Positions 45,247 through 53,115 of a stretch of 64,000 nt of DNA are shown one piece after another; the stretch's first letter is position 1, and each line of letters opens with the position of its first letter. The notes beneath the pieces were generated by a model. It did no database searches. It saw only the letters and a program-made list of their open reading frames with translations, and was not told where the DNA came from. A program made the position numbers and the translations under genes. The DNA is from Verrucomicrobiota bacterium (GTDB taxonomy: Bacteria > Verrucomicrobiota > Verrucomicrobiia > Opitutales > Opitutaceae), in the NCBI GenBank assembly GCA_023426435.1, contig JAFAAS010000023.1, positions 14,339-78,338 of the forward strand. Direction: 5' to 3'.

Positions 45247-45467
45247 ATGAACACCGTGCTCTTCGCTGAAATCGAACGCCTCTCGCCGGCCGAGAAACTC
45301 CCCGTAGTCGAAGAGCTTTCGAACCAGATCGCGCGCGAGTCCAACGCTGTCGAACCGCCCGGATGGCACGACGGGGTCCTAGCTGAGGATGCGCAGCGAT
45401 ACGCTTCGGATCCCTCTCGCGGAAATTCGTGGGAAAAGCGAAGCGGCGCATCGTCGGCCATGCCTGA
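45247..45467 (+). pseudogene. Addiction-module antitoxin gene with a frameshift
   Basis: The frame reads MNTVLFAEIERLSPAEKLPV, then VEELSNQIARESNAVEPPGW and DPSRGNSWEK, the pattern of the addiction-module antitoxin family that has DPSRG.(P/S)WEE.K near the C-terminus. After SWEK the frame diverges; adding one A to the GAAAAG run restores K-A-K-R-R-I-V-G-H-A and a stop at 45465-45467, where such proteins normally end. No toxin gene follows. Sequencing error is an alternative to true decay. A short stretch at about 45588-45630 (cccgctttcgctct) resembles a fragment of element B. Confidence 0.6.
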
Positions 45468-45712
45468 GGCATGCCCGATACGCTCTCCCTTGCTCCGTCG
45501 CTACGGGGCGGAGGTCGGATGATGCGCGCTGATCAACCTCCGGGCGGAGTAACCGAACTCTTTGCAAGCGAGAGTGCATTTCGCGGCGATTCCCGCTTTC
45601 GCTCTTTGCGCGTTCTGGATTGGTTTATTCGCGCATGAATGTGAGTAGTTGTCTGCGCTCGTCGTCGCGGCTCACGACCCTTAGGATGGTCCAACTTTCT
45701 ACGCTTTAAATC

Positions 45713-47308
45713 ATGAGCGTGGTCGTCATCGAGTGGTGTTGCGCGCCGTGGGAGGATGTTGCTCCGCGGTTGAGCGCTGCGCAGTTGCCGTGTCTGGCTC
45801 GCCTTGCCGGTGCAGGCGCGGTGGGGTCGATTTCAACCGCAGCAGCCCCGTTGTGGGATGCTGGTGTGGTGGTTGAACATCTCCGCGGGGCGGGGGTGGC
45901 AGCGAAGGCAGTCGGATGGGGGCATCGTTCGACGGAGACCCAACGCATCACGGCGGATGAAATCGATCCACGGATATCACGGCTGTTTCCCGGTTGGCCG
46001 CCGGCGCGTATCCAGATTGCGAATGCGCTGGCCGAGCTTTATACGCGTCACAACGCGGCGATTCAGGCTCTAGATGAGGTCGATGCGCGCGGGGTCATTG
46101 CGGTGCGGCACGATTTCATCGACGAGGTGAGTCGTTGTTATTGCGATTCGCCGAAGCTGGCGGAGGCGCGGGCGGTGGCGTTCACGTTGTCGGATTTGCT
46201 GTTGAACGATCTCAGGCAGGAGGCGGGCCTGAAGTGCCGGGTGATCGTCTTGGGGCGCGGCGCGGGATCGCGGCCGGGGTTTTGCGTGATTCCGCGAGCA
46301 ACGGCAGCGGCCGCGCGTGGGACGGCCGCGAACGCGTCGTTAGCCAGCGTGCTGCGAGACCTTGCCGGCTCCGACGCGCGATTTACGGCGGCATTGCCGG
46401 GGGAGGAATTCGCGCCGGTTGAGAACTGGCGGCGACCGATGGTGGCGCCGGTCCGGGTGACGAAGCCCGGTTGGATTTCCGGTGACGTTCATGTGCGGCT
46501 GCGTCGGGGCGACGATGCAGCTCGGCTGGCGATGTTGTTTCCACGAATCGCGTGGCCGGCGGGAGGCGCAGGGTTCCTGATGTTCGCTGGTGGAGGCGAA
46601 CAAACGCTCTTGGGAGCGGCGGTCGTGGATGATCGCGGTGCGGTGACGTTCGACGTGCTGGCCGGAGCGGAAGCGGGCGCGGAAGTATTGCTGCAGACGG
46701 TCGTCGACGAGGCTCGACGACGCGGATTGTCGAGGCTCACGAACGGGAACGACATTCCGGTCGGAGACGTGCGGCTGCGCGTGATGGAAGCGGTCGGTTT
46801 TTCTGTCACCGGAACGGTCAGATTCTGGCGGGCCGAGCTCAAAGAAGCGATCGAGCGTGTGGGCGCTCTGCGGGAGAAGCCTGTCGACGGGCAATTACGA
46901 CCTCCGACTGCGGAGGATGTCGCGCGATGGCGGGGGCGCGACGTAGCAGAAGGGTTGATACGAGAGCGAATGGCGTTCGATCCGGATTTGAGTTTCGTGT
47001 TGGACCGCCAAGGCGTGCCGGCGGGCTTGTTGCTGGTCCGGCGTGTGGAGAAGGTGGGATGTATCGAGCTTCTGGTGACGAGCCCGGAAGCTCGGAGAAG
47101 TGGAGCATTACTGGCGCTCGTGCGCGCAGGAATGAGATCTGCGCTCGTTGGCGGGCTCCGCACAGTGATCTTCACGACGGACGACACCCGACGCGAAGCG
47201 GTGGCCGTCGCGCGCGGATGCGGCGCGCGTGAGGTGCAAACGAGTATCCGGCTAGCGTGCGACCTTGGACTCGCGGAGCCGAAATTCAGGACAAAGGACT
47301 TGCCGTAG
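45713..47308 (+). CDS. Fusion of an inactive alkaline-phosphatase-like domain with two GNAT-like domains
   Basis: 531 residues. N-terminus (about 1-200): VVVIEWCCAPWEDVAPRLSA, then AQLPCLARLAGAGAVGSIST and GVAAKAVGWGHRSTETQRIT, which line up with AP-superfamily proteins of the type LLIGWDAADWKVI...MPNL...GVMGNL. The metal Asp of GWDAAD is replaced (EWCC), the segment with the Thr nucleophile is missing, and the YYDAIDH-type motif is HDFIDEVSR, so ligands are lost. The C-terminal half holds two acetyltransferase-like regions (about 250-390 and 400-525), with LLVTSPEARRSGALLALVRA resembling a GNAT CoA-binding segment. Enzymatic role unknown. Neighbours do not help. Confidence 0.65.
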   Translation: MSVVVIEWCCAPWEDVAPRLSAAQLPCLARLAGAGAVGSISTAAAPLWDAGVVVEHLRGAGVAAKAVGWGHRSTETQRITADEIDPRISRLFPGWPPARIQIANALAELYTRHNAAIQALDEVDARGVIAVRHDFIDEVSRCYCDSPKLAEARAVAFTLSDLLLNDLRQEAGLKCRVIVLGRGAGSRPGFCVIPRATAAAARGTAANASLASVLRDLAGSDARFTAALPGEEFAPVENWRRPMVAPVRVTKPGWISGDVHVRLRRGDDAARLAMLFPRIAWPAGGAGFLMFAGGGEQTLLGAAVVDDRGAVTFDVLAGAEAGAEVLLQTVVDEARRRGLSRLTNGNDIPVGDVRLRVMEAVGFSVTGTVRFWRAELKEAIERVGALREKPVDGQLRPPTAEDVARWRGRDVAEGLIRERMAFDPDLSFVLDRQGVPAGLLLVRRVEKVGCIELLVTSPEARRSGALLALVRAGMRSALVGGLRTVIFTTDDTRREAVAVARGCGAREVQTSIRLACDLGLAEPKFRTKDLP

Positions 47309-47334
47309 AGGACGCGATAATTATCTCGCCCTCC

Positions 47335-48021
47335 GTGAGATCCAGCACACCTGTCCATTCCTCGCTTCGCACGGCCGTTCGATGGGTTGTCCCAGCCTCG
47401 GCCGCCTTTGCGGCTGGCGAAGCGTCCGCTCAAATGGTTTTCACGCCAGCGGCGCAGACGCTGTTTTCGATGTCCGGATCGACGCTCTATCTCGACATGG
47501 GAGACGGTTTCGGCGGTGCGGGTTCGGTTTCCTTTTCCTCCAGCCCCGAGGCCGACTTCCGGCTGTTCTACGAGAGGGAGGGATCGAACAAAGCGATCAT
47601 CGAAGCGATCAATCCAGCCCAAAGCTACATCTCCAGAAACCCTGACTCCGAGGACTACGAGGCGACTGACTACGACCTCGGTCAACTAATCGATTCCAGC
47701 TATGTATGGGAGTCTTCTGCGAAGGTGTGGAGGCAAGACTCGAACCGACTGGTAGGGGTCCGATTCACCGATGCTGACAATGGACTTCACTACGGCTGGA
47801 TTGACCTGAATGTCGATCTAGATTCCGACCGCGTTGATTCATTCCTGACGGTGCAGGGTTTCGCCTATGAGCAACGGCCGGATGTGGCGATCGCTGCTGG
47901 TGCCACGGCGATCCCCGAACCTGCGACGACGGCCCTCGCGGCCGCGTTGGTTGCCGGCTCGGCCGCGGCTTACCAGCGGCGGCGGAAGCGGAAGCTTGAG
48001 GGCAAAGCTTCGGCAGAGTAA
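47335..48021 (+). CDS. PEP-CTERM protein
   Basis: 228 residues from a GTG at 47335 (the open frame extends upstream, overlapping the previous gene). A hydrophobic signal-like stretch (VRWVVPASAAFAAG) precedes MVFTPAAQTLFSMSG and a beta-rich body with EDYEATDYDLGQLIDSSYVW. The C-terminus is AIPEPATTALAAALVAG followed by QRRRKRK, a PEP-CTERM signal. Its 3' end overlaps, on the opposite strand, the truncated toxin reading frame at 47839-48204. Confidence 0.75.
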   Translation: MRSSTPVHSSLRTAVRWVVPASAAFAAGEASAQMVFTPAAQTLFSMSGSTLYLDMGDGFGGAGSVSFSSSPEADFRLFYEREGSNKAIIEAINPAQSYISRNPDSEDYEATDYDLGQLIDSSYVWESSAKVWRQDSNRLVGVRFTDADNGLHYGWIDLNVDLDSDRVDSFLTVQGFAYEQRPDVAIAAGATAIPEPATTALAAALVAGSAAAYQRRRKRKLEGKASAE

Positions 48022-48204
48022 CAGCGTCGGGGTTTGTCCTCGTCCGGCTGCGTCAGCAATCTGATAGTCGCCGATCTGGAAAGGCTGGCGCGCGATCTGA
48101 TCAGCTAGATCGAGGGCGATCCGTTGCTTTCTCCTGGGAAGCGCGGTGACGAATGCCACAGCTTCGATCGAAAGATGGCTGGTATAGCCTGACGGCTCAG
48201 GCAT
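47839..48204 (-). pseudogene. Truncated RelE-like toxin
   Basis: The first ~55 residues look like a RelE-type toxin: SIEAVAFVTALPRRKQRIAL, DLADQIARQPFQIGDYQIAD and AAGRGQTPTLLL. RelE proteins continue with a strand ending in a WxD-type C-terminus, but here the frame runs into the antisense of the PEP-CTERM gene and loses homology near 48030. Its start overlaps the end of the antitoxin gene (48197-48204), the usual layout of a pair. Confidence 0.5.
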
Positions 48205-48400
48205 GGCGGAGCTGCTTCCGAAGATCGGCCACGCTCATCTTTTTCCCCCGCTCCATTTCATCGAGTCGACGCGCGGTCTCCTGCTTCCAGCCGCTACGCT
48301 CCTGGCCGAGGCGGATCAAGTAAGCGGACAACGTCTGCCGCTCTTTCTCTGAAAGCTTTGAGGCCCGCTGCTTGAGATCGAGAAATGCCGAGGCAGTCAT
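48197..48400 (-). CDS. Antitoxin-like small protein, likely partner of the truncated toxin
   Basis: 67 residues: MTASAFLDLKQRASKLSEKE and RQTLSAYLIRLGQERSGWKQ, followed by an amphipathic helix and KKMSVADLRKQLRHA. The first half has the ribbon-helix-helix-like or addiction-module antitoxin pattern. Its stop overlaps the start of the truncated toxin by 8 bases. The function as antitoxin is inferred from context. Confidence 0.6.
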   Translation of the reverse strand: MTASAFLDLKQRASKLSEKERQTLSAYLIRLGQERSGWKQETARRLDEMERGKKMSVADLRKQLRHA

Positions 48401-48515
48401 GAGCGGAAACTGCGAGGGCGAGCGCAGCGGTCAAGGATCCGAGAAGAGCTTCGCGATTGCGACGGAGATCGTAGGTCGAAGTTCGGATGAAGCTGAACGC
48501 TGACGACTGATTGTT

Positions 48516-48761
48516 GATTGCTGCGAAATGGCGATTTCGGGCTGGTGGTCGGAGACGCAGGGGTGCAGCGGTTGGGCTCCGCCAGCTTTTGTGAGCCCTT
48601 CCTGCTCAACCCCGCTTTCCCTCTCTGTTCGCGCCTCGGATTGGTTTGTCGCCGGGGGAAACGTCGGTTCGGTTGCTCTCGCGGTCGGTGAAGGCGTCTC
48701 TGCGCGTCTCACTGTGTCAAACGCCACCGATTTCGAGGCATGTCGAAGATCGGATGATTGC
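48516..48761 (+). repeat. Element B copy 2
   Basis: Complete copy, beginning gattgctgcgaaatggcg and ending gtcgaagatcggatgattgc. The CGGAG/CTCCG and CTGG/CCAG bulged stem is present. It lies between the antitoxin/truncated-toxin pair and HicBA; the 458-base gap contains nothing else recognised. Confidence 0.9.
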
Positions 48762-48858
48762 GACACCGCAAGAGCCTGTGAGCCGGCGACAATCAACAAA
48801 TATCAGCACCAACGCCTTTCTGCCATCCGCGTTGGCTACAGCGCTTCGTTCCGTTCAG

Positions 48859-49089
48859 TTAGAGAGCCGCTAGGAATTCTTCCGCAGGAATGCCCGCCTG
48901 CCGAAGAATTCCTGCAAGTGTGCCTATCTTCACTTCCCGATGTAGTGGCAAGACACATCCAACGGAACCACGCTTCATCACGACATGACTGCCTTTCTGC
49001 CGCGCACGGGAAAAGCCCAGACGCTCCAATACGCGGATGATCTCTGACCCGGAGAGGTGCGGCAGCTTAGGCACGCTCAGAAACTTCAA
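48859..49089 (-). CDS. hicA: HicA family toxin
   Basis: 76 residues: MKFLSVPKLPHLSGSEIIRV, LERLGFSRARQKGSHVVMKR with the catalytic His in GSHVV, and a C-terminal VKIGTLAGILRQAGIPAEEF. HicA is an mRNA interferase (dsRBD fold) that cleaves translated mRNA. It starts inside the 3' end of the HicB gene (overlap 23 bases), a translationally coupled pair in which HicB precedes HicA. Confidence 0.92.
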   Translation of the reverse strand: MKFLSVPKLPHLSGSEIIRVLERLGFSRARQKGSHVVMKRGSVGCVLPLHREVKIGTLAGILRQAGIPAEEFLAAL

Positions 49090-49273
49090 ACGTCGTCAGG
49101 AGAGCGTTGCCGGCCTTAGCAAGGGGGAACTCCTCGAGGTAAAGCTCCGTCGCCTCGCGAAGATTCTCCAAGGCCTCCTCGATAGTTTCCCCCTGCGTGG
49201 TGGTGCCCGTCTCAGGGTTCAATGCGATGAAACCACCTTCTTCCGCTGCGGTGAGAACGGCGCTCAAGGTCAT
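49067..49273 (-). CDS. hicB: HicB family antitoxin
   Basis: 68 residues: EEGGFIALNPETGTTTQGET is the characteristic short beta-hairpin (usual sequence AL.PE..G....G.T.EEA), followed by IEEALENLREATELYLEEF and a C-terminal strand. It has no separate DNA-binding domain after the core, so it is a short HicB and is probably autorepressing only weakly. It precedes hicA, and the two genes overlap. Confidence 0.92.
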   Translation of the reverse strand: MTLSAVLTAAEEGGFIALNPETGTTTQGETIEEALENLREATELYLEEFPLAKAGNALLTTFEVSERA

Positions 49274-49440
49274 GTGCCCACCATGTTGGTCGTCTCCGAC
49301 GGGTCAACCTGCACTTTTCCGTGGGAGTGCCGTAACGAATGCCACAGCTTCGATCAGCTGCGCGAACGCGCAACGGTTGTTTGGAAATCATAGGTCGAAT
49401 CCCGAAGGGGACTGACACCGGCTGCGGATCGCTGACCGCT

Positions 49441-49697
49441 GATTGCTGCGAAATGGCGATTTCGGGCTGGTGGTCGGAGACGCAGGTGTGCAGCGTTTGG
49501 GCTCCGCCAGCTTTCGTTTTTGTGAGCCCGTCCTGCTCAACCCCGCTTTCGCTCTCTGCCCGCGCGCCGGATTGGTCTGTCGCCGTAAGCAACGTGATCG
49601 GTTCGGCTGCTTTGACGGGCGGTGAAGGCGTCCTCCGCTCAACTCACTGTATCACATGCCACCGATTCCGAAGCGTGTCGAAGACTGGCTGATTGCC
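49441..49697 (+). repeat. Element B copy 3 (best preserved)
   Basis: Starts gattgctgcgaaatggcg and ends gtcgaagactggctgattgc. The first hairpin has CTGG (49467-49470), CGGAG (49475-49479), ACGC (49480-49483) pairing with GCGT (49493-49496), CTCCG (49502-49506) and CCAG (49507-49510). A second region has GAGC and GCTC, and a third GCGG...AGG-cgt-CCT-CCGC. It is 80 bp from the stop of the antiporter gene (convergent side). Confidence 0.92.
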
Positions 49698-49776
49698 GGC
49701 GCCTGCGGCGAGGCGAACTATGGCTCTGTCAATAGTCCCCATGACCCCTTTGGCCGCCCTCGGCTGTTCGGCTATT

Positions 49777-50721
49777 TCATCGCAACAACAACCACCCGAG
49801 GTAGCCGACGTAGATCGCGAGCAATCCCGCGCCTTCCCAACGCGTGATTCGGCCACCGGTCCACGCGATCGGGAGCACGGCGACGGCAGTGAGAACCATC
49901 AGCCCGAGATCTGTCCAGTTCAGGCCGGGAGCATCGATGGGGTTCACTAATCCGGCGACGCCGAGGATGCCGAGCAGGTTGAAAATATTCGAGCCGACGA
50001 CATTCCCGATCGCGACGTCGCCCTCCTTTTTCAGGGCTGCCACGAGTGAGGCTGCCAGCTCCGGCAGGCTCGTGCCCACCGCGACGATCGTGAGGCCGAT
50101 CGCCACCTGACTCATGCCCCACGCTGCTGCCAGTGTCACCGCGCCGCTCACGAACACATGCGAGCCGATCAGGAGTAGCGCGAGCCCACCCAGAGCCAGC
50201 GCGGTGTTTTTGCCGAGGCTTGTGGGCAAACTGCGCACCTCCGCAGCAAACTCCTCTTTCGCCTCCGCCGCCGTTTCGGCCCGGGCCTGGCGGACCGTGA
50301 GCACGGTATACACCACCAACGAGGCCAGCAGCAGCCCAGCCTCCCACCGCGCGAGCCGCCCGTCCGCGAGCAGCAGGACCGCGAACAGTGTCACGCCAAT
50401 CATGACGGGAACTTCCCGCCGGATCACCTGAGCCGCCGCCCGCAAAGGCGAAACCAACGCGCAGATCCCGAGAATAAACGCGATGTTGCAGATGTTGGAA
50501 CCCACCACATTGCCGATCGCGATCGCGCCGTTCCCGGATAGCGCCGCTTGCAGACTCACCACCAACTCGGCGCTGCTCGTTCCAAACGCCACGACGGTCA
50601 GCCCGATCACGAGCGGTGTGAGTCCGAACCGCAGGGCGAGCCCTGCCCCGCCTTTGATGAGCGTCTGCGCGCCGAAATAAAGCGCTACCAAACCAATACC
50701 GAGCGCCAGCCACGGATTCAT
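49777..50721 (-). CDS. yrbG: CaCA family calcium/sodium antiporter
   Basis: 314 residues with about ten transmembrane helices. The two alpha-repeats show the family ion-binding motifs: VAFGTSSAELVVSLQAAL with IAIGNVVGSNICNIAFILG, and VAVGTSLPELAASLVAAL with IGNVVGSNIFNLLGILG. Between them lies an acidic-to-basic loop (ARAETAAEAKEEFAAEVR). It exchanges Ca2+ (or K+/Na+) across the inner membrane. It is the only gene in this island with an ordinary housekeeping function. Confidence 0.93.
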   Translation of the reverse strand: MNPWLALGIGLVALYFGAQTLIKGGAGLALRFGLTPLVIGLTVVAFGTSSAELVVSLQAALSGNGAIAIGNVVGSNICNIAFILGICALVSPLRAAAQVIRREVPVMIGVTLFAVLLLADGRLARWEAGLLLASLVVYTVLTVRQARAETAAEAKEEFAAEVRSLPTSLGKNTALALGGLALLLIGSHVFVSGAVTLAAAWGMSQVAIGLTIVAVGTSLPELAASLVAALKKEGDVAIGNVVGSNIFNLLGILGVAGLVNPIDAPGLNWTDLGLMVLTAVAVLPIAWTGGRITRWEGAGLLAIYVGYLGWLLLR

Positions 50722-50863
50722 CGGCCCAGCAAGCGACGAGCCCGAGCCAAGTCAAACGCCACGGCTGAACTCAGGCGTTCACGGCCACGGCGTTTAGCCA
50801 GCCGCGCGCAACGTCCAGGAAAACACCGGCAGCGCAGCCGAGCAGGCACGCTCCTGCGGCCCT

Positions 50864-50886
50864 CCGCGTTCCTCGCGGTTTTTTTT
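50864..50886 (+). terminator. Terminator-like hairpin with T-run
   Basis: CCGCG-ttcct-CGCGG followed by eight T residues. No plus-strand gene is immediately upstream, so it may be part of a REP-like remnant rather than a functioning terminator. The gap 50722-51292 otherwise contains element B copy 4. Confidence 0.35.
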
Positions 50887-51091
50887 CGAGTGACTTCGCC
50901 ACGCGTAGGCTCGCTCCCCGCGCGGCTCTACGCGAGGTGCGTTGACCTGCATCGTGCGATTCTGCACGTGCGGCAGAATCCGGCCCGGTGTCGATGGAGG
51001 GCGAGGCAGCTCGCGCAGTGCAGATCGGCGTGCGGAGATCGTGGATGGACCTCGAAGGTGGGTGACACGGCCGCTGATCGCTGAGAGCTGA

Positions 51092-51262
51092 AGCCTGCGA
51101 AATGGCGATTTCGGCTGCTGGTCGTTGACGCAGGCGTGCAGCGTTTGGGGCTCCTCCAGCTTTTTGTGTGCCCGCCCTCTGGATGAGTTTGCCTGTAGGC
51201 GATGTGATCGGTTCGGCTGGTCTCGCGGTCGGTGAAGGCGTCCTCCGGTCTCGCGCTATTGC
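51092..51262 (+). repeat. Element B copy 4 (shortened)
   Basis: Starts gcctgcgaaatggcgatttc, keeps the ACGC/GCGT and CTGG/CCAG parts of the hairpin, and ends near ggtcggtgaaggcgtcctc. It lacks the last ~50 bases seen in other copies. It ends 30 bases upstream of the ParD-like gene. Confidence 0.85.
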
Positions 51263-51292
51263 TGAATCAGACGAAACTGCACACCGTGCAGC

Positions 51293-51526
51293 ATGCCTAT
51301 GACACTCGAACAGCTCGTTGAAGAGTCTCGTCAGCTGCCGCAGGATGTCCGCGCTGAACTCGTTGAAAGGATTCTCCTGGCGGCACACGGCGGCATCGAG
51401 CCGAGCGTGGAAGAGGCTTGGAAGCAGGAGACTCGTCGCCGCGTGGCCGAGATCCAGAGCGGGCAAGCGCGGGGCATTCCGCTGGACGAAGCGCTGGCGG
51501 ACGCACGGAAGCGTGCGGGGTTGTGA
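51293..51526 (+). CDS. Addiction-module antitoxin, ParD-like
   Basis: 77 residues (ATG at 51293, or 51299): MTLEQLVEESRQLPQDVRAE, LVERILLAAHGGIEPSVEEA and a charged C-terminus WKQETRRRVAEIQSGQARGI. This is the family of addiction-module antitoxins that pair with ParE/RelE toxins. Its stop overlaps the toxin start (GTGA), typical of a translationally coupled operon. No ribosome-binding site is visible. Confidence 0.85.
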   Translation: MPMTLEQLVEESRQLPQDVRAELVERILLAAHGGIEPSVEEAWKQETRRRVAEIQSGQARGIPLDEALADARKRAGL

Positions 51527-51816
51527 AACGGCTGATCCACGAGGAGGCGAATCGCGAGTTCCGCGAAGCGCTCGATTATTACCTCGCGATCAGTCCGGAA
51601 CTCGGAGTGCGGTTCTATCGCGAGATGGAGCGGCTGATAATAGAGGTGTGCGAGCGCCCGCTGCTCTTCAGGCAATTCGATCCTCCGGCCCGGCGACACT
51701 TCACCGACAAGTTTCCTTACGGAGTGATCTACGTCGTCCAGCCGGATCAGGTATGGATTGTGGCGATCATGCACCTGAGTCGGATTCCCGGTTACTGGCG
51801 GGAACGGGCGGGATAA
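51523..51816 (+). CDS. ParE/RelE-family toxin
   Basis: 97 residues starting at GTG 51523. The ParE-like fold shows HEEANREFREALDYYLAISP, LGVRFYREMERLIIEVCERP, FPYGVIYVVQPDQVWIVAIM and a C-terminal HLSRIPGYWRERAG. ParE toxins inhibit gyrase; some RelE relatives cleave mRNA. The sequence does not decide between them. It is in an operon with the antitoxin that overlaps its start. Confidence 0.88.
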   Translation: MKRLIHEEANREFREALDYYLAISPELGVRFYREMERLIIEVCERPLLFRQFDPPARRHFTDKFPYGVIYVVQPDQVWIVAIMHLSRIPGYWRERAG

Positions 51817-51860
51817 GGCCGCGCATTGAGCTTATACGGTTCATTCTACTACTCGGGCTG

Positions 51861-52453
51861 ATGGCGTTGCCACTGGTGACTGGTGCAGCGGAAGACGCGA
51901 TGAACGACACGGCCAGATGCGAATTTCGTGGCGTGGCTTATATTCATCGTTGGGCGGGCAAGGATCAGCACGAGTATACGCCGGAAGAGCAGGAGGACCT
52001 GGAGCGATGGTCCGACATGATCACGATCAACCTCCACCGTGCGGCCAAGGACGGCGACGGGCTGGCGAACGTGGCGACGGCGTATTGGAAAACTACAAGC
52101 GCGCCGGAGGCCGGGTGATTCGGACGGATTCGAAACCGCGCACGGACACGTCGCCGGCGGAGCACCTGGTCGTGGTGATTTTCCCACAGCCGACCATGAT
52201 CGAGATGGCATTTGCGCGCTTCATGTTGGTGGACGGAATGGGATGCGTCGTCGTGTATTCACGCCGCGAATATGGAGAAAAGATCGGTCCGCGGGTGAGC
52301 GCGTGGCTGCAGGAGAACGGCCCGAAGATCGAACAGGAGCTCATGGAGTGGAAAAGATTCCCTACGCCCAAGGCGTTGCTGGAGCTCTCGAGCGCAGAGC
52401 GTTCGGATGTTAAACAGGGCAGTGATTCGACGCCGAGCGCGGGAAAACAATAA
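51861..52453 (+). pseudogene. Exported protein gene broken by a frameshift
   Basis: The first frame reads ARCEFRGVAYIHRWAGKDQH and EYTPEEQEDLERWSDMITIN then DGLANVATA; after one base is lost around 52080 the second frame continues VLENYKRAGGRVIRTDSKPR and EHLVVVIFPQPTMIEMAFAR to FMLVDGMGCVVVYSRREYG. The two halves belong together as an exported protein of a family whose members have HRW.GK...EFTP and SRR.YG. No obvious function. The true start may lie slightly upstream, at a non-ATG codon. Confidence 0.65.
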
Positions 52454-52455
52454 AA

Positions 52456-52641
52456 GCGCAAGGTTTTGGCTGGTGGTCGGAGACGCAGGTGTGCAGCGTT
52501 TGGGCTCCTCCAGCTTTCCTGCTCAACCCCGCTTTCGCTCTCTGCCCGCGCCCCGGATTGGTCTGCCAGCTTCGCTGGCGTGATCGGTTCGGCTGCTCTC
52601 GCGGTCGGTGAAGGCGTCCTCCGCTTAATTCACTGTGTGAT
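52456..52641 (+). repeat. Element B copy 5
   Basis: Starts gcgcaaggttttggctggtg and ends ttaattcactgtgtgat. The hairpin arms CGGAG and ACGC/GCGT are intact. It ends 4 bases before the ATG at 52645, so it occupies the entire 5' leader of the DUF6978 gene. Confidence 0.88.
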
Positions 52642-52644
52642 CCT

Positions 52645-53112
52645 ATGTCGCTGACCCAGTCCGAAGCGGATGCTCTGCTTCTGATGCCTAAGAAGTTTGA
52701 GGCACGCGTAGCGACGATCAGCTTCCCACGGATTCAGGCGTTTGGTTCCGAATACGCGCTGGAGGGCATCGGAACTCGGGAGCAGTTCATCCTCGATCTC
52801 GATCGCGGGAACCGGAAACGCGCACGGCTGAAGTTTCAAACCCGGGCACGCAAGATTTACGTGCTCGCCCGGATCGATATCGAGGGGCGTCCGCATCGAA
52901 ATCCGGTTGATGCTCCGCACCGGCCGAACGAACGGCTGACAGGGGTCCACATTCACCTCTATCGCGAAGGGTTTGGTGATCGAGTAGCGTTTCTTCCAGA
53001 GGATCTACCGCAATTTGCCGCACCGGCGGATACGAACGATGTCTCGTGGCTTGTCGCGTTTCTGAGGTTCTGCAACGTGCAGGACACACCGCCCATTCAA
53101 GAAGAGCTTTAG
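52645..53112 (+). CDS. DUF6978-like protein
   Basis: 155 residues: SLTQSEADALLLMPKKFEAR, IGTREQFILDLDRGNRKRAR, LKFQTRARKIYVLARIDIEG and GVHIHLYREGFGDRVAFLP, which match what I recall of DUF6978 (a small beta-rich protein with conserved RAR...VLVRLDI and HLHLYREG.GD). It is followed after 3 bases by the DUF1828/1829 gene. The absence of a visible ribosome-binding site suggests that the upstream element B provides the leader. Confidence 0.65.
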   Translation: MSLTQSEADALLLMPKKFEARVATISFPRIQAFGSEYALEGIGTREQFILDLDRGNRKRARLKFQTRARKIYVLARIDIEGRPHRNPVDAPHRPNERLTGVHIHLYREGFGDRVAFLPEDLPQFAAPADTNDVSWLVAFLRFCNVQDTPPIQEEL

Positions 53113-53115
53113 CCC

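Noticed and set aside
48431..49592. Minus-strand ORFs reading through element B (with VSDHQPEIAISQQS)
   Set aside because: The same peptide recurs because the repeat recurs; the frames do not show homology outside the repeat.
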